60,418 nt of DNA. It comes from Ramazzottius varieornatus. Taxonomy: Eukaryota > Tardigrada > Eutardigrada > Parachela > Ramazzottiidae. Within the stretch, counting starts at the first letter, position 1. Every line of letters begins with the position of its first letter. Shown piece after piece: positions 45,503 through 56,292 of the stretch. The DNA is taken from positions 7,852,232-7,912,649 of the forward strand of contig BDGG01000001.1 in the NCBI GenBank assembly GCA_001949185.1, in the 5' to 3' direction. Under the pieces are notes generated by a model, which did no database searches, was not told the DNA's origin, and saw only the letters and a program-made list of their open reading frames with translations. A program made the translations under genes and the position numbers.

Positions 45503-46385
45503 TTCGAAGTCGTTTCGAATCGGTTTGACATTGACGAACAAATACTCAGTCGACGGTACTGAATTTTCAAAACCACTGTACGCACTTGGCTCGAACTGAC
45601 AAAATTTGCGCCATCTGTATGGATGTAGTTTTTGTGCAAGCAGCGAATTTCTATCGACAGCGGACTGGCGATACGTTGGTCAGTTACGCTGGTAGAGATC
45701 CATCAAGATACGCACTGCTGATGCGTCGAGCGGAGCGCATACGTCTGAGCGGCGAACGCTATCGCCCGGAAATTGCCGACGGCGCTTAAACGACCGCAGA
45801 TGAGTGGCACGCATTTGAAGTGGCTAAATAAGTGCATGTGGTACAAAGTTCATATGAACCTTATAATGCTGTCGAGTTGCCAAGGCTGAGCGTGACAGCA
45901 ATACAGAGTACCATTTTTACCCGACCTGATTAGTTGAAACTTTGGATCCAAGTCAAGCTAGATGTTATGGTCTCAACAACTTTCTATCCGACAAATTTCT
46001 GCTCAAGACTGCCACAAAATCCACTTTACGCGGTCTTTCCTGAAGCCAGCAAACCTTCGGTTCAAATCAGTATGTCCACCTGATGGATCGGAAGGTGAAG
46101 TCAATGACTGGATTCTGACCACCGTCTGCGCTCCCAGAAGATACCAGCACAGCAAAACGGACCGGCTTAACCATCGGAAAGTCGAAACACCATCAGACAT
46201 TCTAATCCATACTTCTCCCCAACCCTTGCCCAAGGTATGTTCCTCTTTTTCTGCTAATGGCCGTCTAACCTCATGACGCGAACGTACATTTACGAACTAA
46301 CGAATTACAGCAGGCCGAACAGCAAACGGCGCAGCCGACCACGACGGAGGTACGCTGCCGGATGAACATTAGGAACAGCTTAACA
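45503..46385. other. Region between gene and minisatellite, no firm gene
   Basis: A 67-codon plus-strand frame at 45586-45789 opens with KICAICMDVV, like the start of a RING finger, but the remaining Cys/His ligands are absent. Another frame ends at 46231 in a donor-like AAG|gtatgt. Neither is convincing. Confidence 0.3.
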
Positions 46386-49300
46386 CGGGATGAGCCGCAT
46401 GGCACACAAACGCCTTCGGGCAAGACTGAGCTCAGCACCCGTAAATAGGTAGGACAGGGTGCTGCAGTTACTCGGGGTGAGCCGCGTGGCACACAAACGC
46501 CTTCGGGCAAGACTGAGCTCAGCACCCGTGAATATGATAGGGTGCTGTAGTTACTAGGGGTGAGCCGCGTGGCACACAAACGCCTTCGGGCAAGACTGAG
46601 CTCAGCACTCGTGAATATGATAGGGTGCTGTAGTTACTAGGGGTGAGCCGCGTGGCACACAAACGCCTTCGGGCAAGACTGAGCTCAGCACCCGTGAATA
46701 TGATAGGGTGCTGTAGTTACTAGGGGTGAGCCGCGTGGCATACAAACGCCTTCGGGCAAGACTGAGCTCAGCACTCGTAAATAGGTAGGACAGGGTGCTG
46801 CAGTTACTCGGGGTGAGCCGCATGGCACACAAACGCCTTCGGGCAAGACTGAGCTCAGCACCCGTAAATAGGTAGGACAGGGTGCTGCAGTTACTCGGGG
46901 TGAGCCGCATGGCACACAAACGCCTTCGGGCAAGACTGAGCTCAGCACCCGTAAATAGGTAGGACATGGTGCTGCAGTTACTCGGGGTGAGCCGCATGGC
47001 ACACAAACGCCTTCGGGCAAGACTGAGCTCAGCACTCGTAAATAGGTAGGACAGGGTGCTGCAGTTACTCGGGGTGAGCCGCATGGCACACAAACGCCTT
47101 CGGGCAAGACTGAGCTCAGCACCCGTGAATATGATAGGGTGCTGCAGTTACTAGGGGTGAGCCGCGTGGCACACAAACGCCTTCGGGCAAGACTGAGCTC
47201 AGCACCCGTGAATATGATAGGGTGCTGTAGTGCTAGGGGTGAGCCGCGTGGCACACAAACGCCTTCGGGCAAGACTGAGCTCAGCACCCGTGAATATGAT
47301 AGGGTGCTGCAGTTACTAGGGGTGAGCCGCGTGGCACACAAACGCCTTCGGGCAAGACTGAGCTCAGCACCCGTGAATATGATAGGGTGCTGTAGTGCTA
47401 GGGGTGAGCCGCGTGGCACACAAACGCCTTCGGGCAAGACTGAGCTCAGCACCCGTGAATATGATAGGGTGCTGTAGTGCTAGGGGTGAGCCGCGTGGCA
47501 CACAAACGCCTTCGGGCAAGACTGAGCTCAGCACCCGTGAATATGATAGGGTGCTGTAGTGCTAGGGGTGAGCCGCGTGGCACACAAACGCCTTCGGGCA
47601 AGACTGAGCTCAGCACCCGTGAATATGATAGGGTGCTGTAGTTACTCGGGGTGAGCCGCGTGGCACACAAACGCCTTCGGGCAAGACTGAGCTCAGCACC
47701 CGTGAATATGATAGGGTGCTGTAGTTGCTAGGGGTGAGCCGCATGGCACACAAACGCCTTCGGGCAAGACTGAGCTCAGCACCCGTGAATATGACAGGGT
47801 GCTGTAGTTACTCGGGGTGAGCCGCATGGCACACAAACGCCTTCGGGCAAGACTGAGCTCAGCACCCGTAAATAGGTAGGACAGGGTGCTGCAGTTACTC
47901 GGGGTGAGCCGCATGGCACACAAACGCCTTCGGGCAAGACTGAGCTCAGCACTCGTAAATAGGTAGGACAGGGTGCTGCAGTTACTCGGGGTGAGCCGCA
48001 TGGCACACAAACGCCTTCGGGCAAGACTGAGCTCAGCACTCGTAAATAGGTAGGACAGGGTGCTGCAGTTACTCGGGGTGAGCCGCATGGCACACAAACG
48101 CCTTCGGGCAAGACTGAGCTCAGCACCCGTAAATAGGTAGGACAGGGTGCTGCAGTTACTCGGGGTGAGCCGCATGGCACACAAACGCCTTCGGGCAAGA
48201 CTGAGCTCAGCACCCGTAAATAGGTAGGACATGGTGCTGCAGTTACTCGGGGTGAGCCGCATGGCACACAAANNNNNNNNNNNNNNNNNNNNNNNNNNNN
48301 NNNNNNNNNNNNNNNNNNNNNNCTGCAGTTCTCGGGGTGAGCCGCATGGCACACAAACGCCTTCGGGCAAGACTGAGCTCAGCACCCGTAAATAGGTAGG
48401 ACAGGGTGCTGCAGTTACTCGGGGTGAGCCGCATGGCACACAAACGCCTTCGGGCAAGACTGAGCTCAGCACCCGTAAATAGGTAGGACCCATGGTGCTG
48501 CAGTTACTCGGGGTGAGCCGCATGGCACACAAACGCCTTCGGGCAAGACTGAGCTCAGCACCCGTGAATATGATAGGGTGCTGTAGTGCTAGGGGTGAGC
48601 CGCGTGGCACACAAACGCCTTCGGGCAAGACTGAGCTCAGCACCCGTGAATATGATAGGGTGCTGCAGTTACTCGGGGTGAGCCGCGTGGCACACAAACG
48701 CCTTCGGGGAAGACTGAGCTCAGCACCCGTGAATATGATAGGGTGCTGTAGTGCTAGGGGTGAGCCGCATGGCACACAAACGCCTTCGGGCAAGACTGAG
48801 CTCAGCACCCGTGAATATGATAGGGTGCTGTAGTGCTAGGGGTGAGCCGCGTGGCACACAAACGCCTTCGGGCAAGACTGAGCTCAGCACCCGTGAATAT
48901 GATAGGGTGCTGCAGTTACTAGGGGTGAGCCGCGTGGCACACAAACGCCTTCGGGCAAGACTGAGCTCAGCACCCGTGAATATGATAGGGTGCTGTAGTG
49001 CTAGGGGTGAGCCGCGTGGCACACAAACGCCTTCGGGCAAGACTGAGCTCAGCACCCGTGAATATGATAGGGTGCTGTAGTGCTAGGGGTGAGCCGCGTG
49101 GCACACAAACGCCTTCGGGCAAGACTGAGCTCAGCACCCGTGAATATGATAGGGTGCTGTAGTGCTAGGGGTGAGCCGCGTGGCACACAAACGCCTTCGG
49201 GCAAGACTGAGCTCAGCACCCGTGAATATGATAGGGTGCTGCAGTTACTCGGGGTGAGCCGCGTGGCACACAAACGCCTTCGGGGAAGACTGAGCTCAGC

Positions 49301-49680
49301 ACCCGTGAATATGATAGGGTGCTGTAGTGCTAGGGGTGAGCCGCGTGGCACACAAACGCCTTCGGGCAAGACTGAGCTCAGCACCCGTGAATATGATAGG
49401 GTGCTGCAGTTACTCGGGGTGAGCCGCATGGCACACAAACGCCTTCGGGCAAGACTGAGCTCAGCACCCGTAAATATGATAGGGTGCTGCAGTTACTCGG
49501 GGTGAGCCGCATGGCACACAAACGCCTTCGGGCAAGACTGAGCTCAGCACCCGTGAATATGATAGGGTGCTGCAGTTACTCGGGGTGAGCCGCGTGACAC
49601 ACAAACGCCTTCGGGCAAGACTGAGCTCAGCACCCGTAAATATGATAGGGTGCTGCAGTTACTCGGGGTGAGCCGAGTAA
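46386..49680. repeat. Minisatellite of about 39 units (82, 83 or 87 bp)
   Basis: 38 units are readable and one is probably hidden by the gap. All share a core from GAGCCGCRTGGCACACAAAC to GACTGAGCTCAGCACYCG. Type A continues TGAATATGATAGGG (82-83 bp); type B continues TAAATAGGTAGGACAGGG (87 bp). Type B units cluster at the first unit, at about 46770-47080 and at about 47840-48490. Units near 49470 and 49640 are A/B hybrids. CAGCACCC and GGGTGCTG in each unit can form an 8-bp hairpin. Type B length is a multiple of three, which explains the long but meaningless open frames. Confidence 0.97.
48273..48322. other. Assembly gap of 50 N
   Basis: A run of exactly 50 N within the minisatellite. The true copy number there is unknown. 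Confidence 0.99.
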
Positions 49681-50016
49681 ATTTGATAGGGTAACCTTGT
49701 AACAGTCTTGCCGCCGCTCAGATCAGAGCATAAGTCCGTTCGATAAACCGGGAACGAATCCAACATTTTTCAAAAAAACGAAAACGGAAACGAGCGGAAA
49801 GCAAGCGCAAAGTTTTCAAGGGAACTGAACGGAAGATTTCGATGTTCGGAATCGAAATTAAAATACGCCGTTCGCACAGAAATTAACGGTTCATGATCGC
49901 CAAAGGTTCACGCTTGAACATCCTTCGGTAAACTATTTTTCGCCGATGTCTTCGGCTTTCCACTATCTTCCACACCCAAATTCCACTTCAAGTACAGCAG
50001 ACATCTAACTCCTCGC

Positions 50017-52081
50017 CGCCTAAGGAAGTTCTCTCTTCGGTAAAAACATCTCCAGCATCACTGAACAGTTTTCCGGGGAACAGCTAGAGACGGGAATCGC
50101 GAGAACCCGCACAGCCAGCTTGTAAAGCTTCGGGAAAGTAGCTGCATGCTCTTGCCAGAATTCCAGGATCGGTTTGGAGCTCACAGGTGGCGGCAGGCTC
50201 TGATAGAGACTCATCTCGTCAGCGTGATTGACCGCACTGGCAGTGTCGGAGTAACGGCAGAACTGGCTAAACTCGGTGAACGACGAAGCTGTATCTGTGG
50301 TCGCTGCTATTGGCTGCACAGTTAAGCTGGTTGTTCCGCACATTTTCCGCACGCCACTGATAATCGCATTTTGTTCAGCGGTAGGGTACATCAGGGGACC
50401 TTTCATGGCTGGATTGAAGAACACTGCTGCTTTGTGTAGTTCGTCAACGACCAGTTTAGCGTCACAGACTTTCTTAAGCTGTTTTTGCAAATAAGGAAGT
50501 TGGTCAGTGACTGGGAAACATGTCATGTGGTGTCAAAGAAGTTTAATCTTACCTGATATGCCACAAGAGCGCTGTACTGGGGTAAGTCTCGGAACTCTTC
50601 AGAAATTGGCTGACTGACGTGCGCCCGGATTTTGATGAAGTAAGGTACGACCAGGTGTATCGTCGGACTGCTCGATGACTCTAGAGCCAACGTGGCAGTC
50701 TTCAAGGGTCTTGAAGCCACAGCACGGAGAAAGTCGACAGGTCCCGGAAGTCGGTTTCTTTCGTCTCTTTCTTGCAAGATGTCTTCGAGTTCTGGGTAGA
50801 GCCGGATAAAGGAATCCAGCATGTCCAGGTTGGAGTTCCACCGCGTTTCGACCGCTTGAACAGGGGCAACCGACAGACGGCGGCTAAGATAGGCTTGCTT
50901 ACAGTACGTTACCAGAGACTTACAGGATTGAATCAAGGTTGAAATCGGAACTCCTTCATCACTCAGTTTGAACTGCGAATTTGGCTTCCGGTTAACTGAG
51001 TTTTGTAAGCATGTGTTGAGCATATGACAAGCCCAGCTGACACGTTTAAGAATGGCTCTATTTGGAACTCTGAAGGCAGCAATCATAGTGGCAGCAGCAT
51101 CTGTTTTGAACGTAACGTCCGCGCATTCTTCTTCTGAGATGCAAATGTCTGCCTAAGTCTTAAACACAAAGTCACGAACTGCAAAACACCAGCCCGTAAT
51201 CCGACAATGCTTTTGATTACGAGTAAAATCTAAACTTACCTGTCTGACTCTTAGTCGCATCGAACTCAGATATAGTAATCAGCTCTTGCTTTAGAATGCA
51301 GTCCTCCATGTAATGGATGATGAACCCGACGAACTTGGTCTTTGTGTAACCTTCCGTCCATCCATCCAGGCTGATACAGACACCTCTGGTTGTAAGGATC
51401 TTTTTCAGGTTTGGAACACTTATCTTCCGTAGAGCTTTAGCTTGGTTGGCCACGCTGGTGCTAACGGTGGCAGCAGAAGTTCGCGAGCAGGAAAAGGAGC
51501 TCTTTTATGCTTTCTTGCTATCCCCAACACCGTGTCAATCATCAGCTCGAATCCTTTCGCACACTCGGAATGCTCGCGAATCCAAAGCACAGAATCTTTG
51601 AACAATAGCACACATCAAAATCCGTCACACAATAACGTAAGATCAAATTAGCAATTTTAATATCACTTTGCAAGAGCTTCCGACATGAGTTGCTTTTCTT
51701 CCGTCGTTACTCCGACCTTCAGATACTGCTGTATCGAACCTGCGGCTTTCTCCTTACACTTGGCTGAATGGTGTAATAGCGAGGTTGTTCCAGCCTTAAT
51801 GCTGAAAGTGTACACTTGAGTGCAGTTCTTACAGGTAACGATGTCCAGCACCTCGTACGTATCCAATGTGACTACGCGTAAGAAATCTTCCCACACGTCA
51901 CTTTCTCCACTCGCATTCTCTTTAGTCGCCAAAGACTCATCTTTGATACCGCGTTTGATGCCTCGGCTACCGTAAGTCCTCTTAGCTGCAGTGAGGTTGA
52001 CGCCTTAACTTTCTTCGCAGCTCGCTTTGGATCGCTAGCTCGCTTCTTCCAGGCTTCGCCGGTCACATCTACCAGCTCCAC
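50017..52081 (-). mobile_element. hAT transposon relic with BED finger and dimerisation domain
   Basis: Read leftward: basic N terminus (52081 on), BED finger with CKNC, GTTSLLHH and C (51932-51663), and a helical linker. Catalytic start VCISLDGWTEGYTKTKFVGF is within 51453-51217. The later catalytic domain (51086-50523) holds CHMLNTCLQ and ETRWNSNLDML. The dimerisation end ILEFWQEHAATFPKLYKLAV...SSCSPENCSVM is within 50526-50020. Frames break near 51490 and near 51900, and the ER of the dimerisation motif is altered, so it is inactive. It begins about 340 bp from the end of the minisatellite. Clear terminal repeats were not found. Confidence 0.8.
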
Positions 52082-52995
52082 TTCACCTTCATCGCCCGAA
52101 CTCTGTCCCGACCTACAAAACCACTATCATCTTACCATACTCTAACCGAATATGAGCTGCACTTACATGATCCAGCCTGCCAGCGACGTGGTAGATTAAA
52201 AGACGATATCAAACCAGCGGACTAAATCCAGAACCAAACTAATACAATAATCAACCGCAAGTTAGCAAGTCGATTCAGAATACATAGGAGTCTGCGATAC
52301 AACCCAGCGACTTGCTTAATGAGTTGCGCGATGGTCAGAAATCAAGCCGTATTTAACTATAGCTTACGTGCTCTGCTCTGCGGCTGTTTTACGTAATTAG
52401 TTCGGTTTCTAACAGCCAGTCCGATCAGAACGGAACGGGCGGAACGTCATTCTGTCAGAAACCAAACGAAAAAAGCGGAAATAATTTCGGGTATACCAGA
52501 ACGGAAGCGGGCCGAAACTTCCGTTAACTGCAGTTCAGTTCCGCTTAACGGACCATTTTTATGCTCTGCCAGAGATACATGATGCAAGTTCCGTCCATGC
52601 GATGGTTACCGTTACCGGCGGATCTCCATCGCTCAGCTTTATCGATCGGGCTCACGACAGGTATCCTCCGGACCTACCATCCATACTCGTTTGGACATAC
52701 TGAGTCTAAGCGTTCCACGACGCATGTTCTGCCTTCCTTCACAAGTTCTTTAAAATCCTGAGAGCCACACCGAGCACAACCGGAAAGGGAAGATACTAGT
52801 ATTACGTAAGCATTCGATATTATGAGCTGCTATCCCTAGCCCCCTCTAGTAAGCATCATGAAAGATTTCCAAAGTGAGTACCCAAAAACCCACTTCGTTA
52901 CATAAGATATCGAGCACGTGGACACGCGGTTACCAAATTAATTCATTTATTCAACTGTCCATCGATCACTTTTGTCCGTTGGTCAATTAGAAATA

Positions 52996-53087
52996 ATTGA
53001 TCAGTTGTTAATATTATGGGAAATAACAACAGCTGATCAATGGCACAAAATAACAACGGAAATAAGAACAACTGATCAACGGTCGTC
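52996..53087. repeat. TTGATCAGTTGTT / AACAACTGATCAA repeat cluster
   Basis: TTGATCAGTTGTTA at 52997 pairs with TAACAACAGCTGATCAA at 53025-53041. AACAACTGATCAAC recurs at 53067-53080, separated by GGAAATAA spacers. A small clustered repeat, partly palindromic. Confidence 0.5.
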
Positions 53088-54568
53088 ACATGTCGTTTGC
53101 CTTCTTCGGTCCGTTTATACTTGGTAAGCAGACGACGGTGGCCGTTCGACTGATGTTGATTCTTTATTCGAAAAGGCGTTCCCTCAGCCAAGAAGAAATC
53201 TCCATCCAGGTCTTCCAGGAAGCGTTTTCGCGGTCGTTATTGTAGTCACTGGTACGTTTTACCTTACAATTTTTGGAAGTCGGGATACGCTACCACAAGG
53301 TTCCTCGAAATGGCATCCGCGGCAGTATTGCAGGGGTGAAGTACGTGGGATATGCGGACATGAAAATTGCACAGGGCGGCTTAAAACTGGTAGCGTCGTA
53401 CGCAGCACACTACTCCTTTGTCAGCGGCTAATTGTTTCTTCCAAGAAACACGGGTTTTCGGAACAGAAAATAATTCGCTTTCCAGACCAATCGTTGCCCC
53501 AGAGGGAACAATCAACGAAAACAGGAACCATCTCTAACAACGCAATGGACGGGTTAAGGCTTCCGCAGTTTACCAAAGTAGCCTGCAGTGGAGCGGTTTT
53601 GAACAGTTGCCCTTTTGGAAGATATCGTTTTCACGAAAACGATCGGATAGAGTAATATTTAGTCCACCTAAATATGGGTTTCATGACGTTATAACGCGGC
53701 GCCATTGATCGCCAGCAGTGACAATATGCCAAAATCTCGATCCCCATCAGAAAATCGAGAATGCATTTTTGCTATCGCTTCTTCCAATATTGTGATTCTT
53801 AGGCGGTAGAATGACTATTCCATGAAAATCAGACGGATTGAAGAAGAAATGCAACGCTTCCATTAGAGAAACTATCTTTAAAAGGGGTTTTTAGCAATAT
53901 TTTCAAGGTAACAACTTTCGAATCTTTGATCCGTGGCCTCAGATAAGCTTTCTTTCTGTAACCACGCATCATCGCAACAGAACCGATGAAGAGTTCGTAT
54001 TCCTCAATTTTTCTAGGTTTTTGAACTTTTGGAATAAAGTGGCGGCGGATGATCACAGGTGCCGCCTTATGCCGTCATTATACCTTTACTCTAGGAGACT
54101 AAGTACCATGCTGCCTTCCTGTTTCGGAGGAAATGATGTGCTCCGTACATTCGACTGTGGAGGCGACCCTTAAAGTCGTAAGGCGAAGACTGGGCCTCTT
54201 CGGATTCCTCCAGCGAAACGTTCACAGTCGGAAACACGTTCATAGTACGCAGCTATGATGTTTGCAGCTGCATGCCTAGATAGTAGGCTCTCTGACAATG
54301 CGCGTAATGACTGGGTAGAGTTTTCTGTATGGGGCATAGGAGAGGTGCTCCATCCGCCTGAAACGCCCATCGGTTTGCAAACATTTCAGTCGTAAAAACC
54401 CCATTTTGCGATGCAGCATTAGATGGCTTGGAGTGAAAAGCACGTTGCTTGACCAGAAGAGCGACATCACGGACCTTCAAGTGTTATTTTTTTGCATTCC
54501 GGAAGTGAAACGTAAACATGCAGCGACACTGCAATAATTTCCAGGTCTCCCCGTACACAACAAGGTGC

Positions 54569-54669
54569 TGTGCGCAGTCACATGACAGAGCCGTAAAATA
54601 CTCCTGGGACCTGCTGACTAATCACTGTCACCGGGGGCTCAATTTTGGGCCTGTCATGTGACTGCGCAG
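54569..54669. repeat. Hairpin element with TGTGCGCAGTCACATGACAG arms
   Basis: CTGTGCGCAGTCACATGACAG at 54568-54588 is inverted as CTGTCATGTGACTGCGCAG at 54651-54669, around a 62-base loop. Only one copy is seen here; it may be a solitary MITE. Confidence 0.6.
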
Positions 54670-55917
54670 AACTTTCGAGGGAATACAGTACGCGCCGTTT
54701 TATTTCTAGAAACAAACAGGTCCAGCCGCCCCTGGGGATTTTCAGAAAGGCGCTCTTCAAATGCACCTTGATTTCGAATAGGTTGATTTATGGGCTCTTA
54801 TTGACAGACAAGTAGACTGTGTGAGACGTCATTCTTTAATTTCTCGCTCAATCATGAATCGTTCCTGCTGCATGCCGAAGGTTTCCGCCAATATCATGAC
54901 TCCGCATTCTTTCCATCAGACTTCATTTTCAACTTTTTGTCAGCAGTTGTCTCTCTGTCGATTTCCGGTGGTTTGTGCTTCGTCGCTGTTTTTTGCAATC
55001 CTTTGACTTACGAAGTTTCGCTCGTCATCTTCGTTCCTACGGAATGCGCCAAAGTTTCCGAGCCATGGGGGCCAAACACTCTGAGCAGCGCGCGATGTGC
55101 TCCAAACTTCCGTTCATATTTCATACTTTGATTGCTCAATTACGCAAGTCAGTTCTGGCAGGCCAACATTGCCTTTCTGATATTTACAGGCGCATGGAGA
55201 ACCTCTGCTATGGTATCGGAACAGGCAAAACAGTATGGGGCAACTTCAGTCGTCAGTTTTTGGATTGCTGTCGCAAGTGGGGCCCATAAGACGCGGAATT
55301 GAACGATCCGCAATTGGGCGGCGAGTTTTTCGTAGAGGAGTTCGTTCCCGAATCTTCTTTCCCTTGACAAACTGGTTTTCAAAATTCGTGATTCGAGATG
55401 TATCGATGGAGCAAGTACTTTCTCGCCCCGCAGTGCTCTCTTAATTCATCTTTATGGGAAAAACGAACGCGTTTTTTTTCTTCAGTGCCGAATAAAATCT
55501 GACACATGATTCTACGTATAACTGTGGGGTTACAAAGACCCATCTTCAATAAACCCTGCATTAAAATAGAGATCTTCCTGACCAGTCTTTCGGTGGTCGC
55601 TTGTGGCTCACCATGAAGAGACGCACTGACTTCAGCCATCAGACGACTGCACAGAGTGACTCAAAGCGGAATTAGCCAACTGACCAACGGTCTTATTCGT
55701 TATTGTACGAATAGCAGTGAACATTCCAACGGGAAATAAATTACACAAAGACGACTAGCTGGAGGAGTAGCGCCGCCGTGGAGATCAGCAAAACGTAACA
55801 AAATCAGTTCTGTGTTGCGTACAATCTCCGATGTTTGAAAGGGTTGTCCTCATGAAATAATAGTGAACGGTGACTGATCATGCCTGACGTCATCCACAGT
55901 CCGGTTCCATGATGCTT

Positions 55918-56285
55918 CTATCTTGACTTTTTGAGGGAAACTTCAGAGTTGTGAGTAATAGCTTTCCGTACTCTACCGCGCACTCGTGTCTTCGCAGGAG
56001 CCGCATTCACGTTCTGTTTTCTTCTACTCTTTGGTTTCTCTGCGGTCAGTACAGCCGATGACGACTGTCTCGCGCTTCGACTCTCGCAGCTCAGCCTTTT
56101 CTTGAACTGCACATCCAGCGACCTCCTTGTCTTCTTGGGTTTTGACGTGAGCCTCTGCCTGTCGTTACTGGCGTTGTTGTCGGCGTCTTCATCACTGGAT
56201 TTGCTGCGTTCGAGCATCACAGTTGAATCGAGCTCATTCAAGGCTTCGAAGATCGCAACGTTGGTTGAATTGAGTCGTGTCGAAT
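55918..56285 (-). CDS. Candidate last exon of a basic, serine-rich protein
   Basis: The frame has an acceptor-like ttgacag just upstream (to 56286) and no in-frame ATG near its start, so it is likely a terminal exon. It encodes about 121 residues with an acidic/Ser patch (SKSSDEDADNNASNDRQR). It then becomes strongly basic (KPKKTRRSL, KPKSRRKQN, RVRGRVRK), as in nuclear or chromatin proteins. No domain is recognised, and upstream exons were not found. Confidence 0.35.
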
Positions 56286-56292
56286 CTGTCAA

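Larger units (their letters stand above)
52082..55917. other. Gene-poor stretch
   Basis: No gene with domain or splice support. Minus-strand frames near 54170-54480 are short and unmatched. Local repeats are listed separately. Confidence 0.35.

Noticed and set aside
45586-45789. Possible RING protein starting KICAICMDVV
   Set aside because: Only one Cys pair is present; the rest of the zinc ligands are missing and no splice partner was found.
46060-46085. GGTTCAAATC, a tRNA B-box-like string
   Set aside because: No A box or cloverleaf can be formed at the right distance.
46602-49505. Long open frames on both strands through the minisatellite, up to 371 codons
   Set aside because: They arise because 87-bp units are a multiple of three and lack stops. 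Frames shift at 82-83-bp units, cross a 50-N gap and show no start, splice or domain support.
46386-49680. Regularly spaced repeats as a CRISPR array
   Set aside because: The whole 82-87-bp unit repeats with no unique spacers, and the genome is animal.
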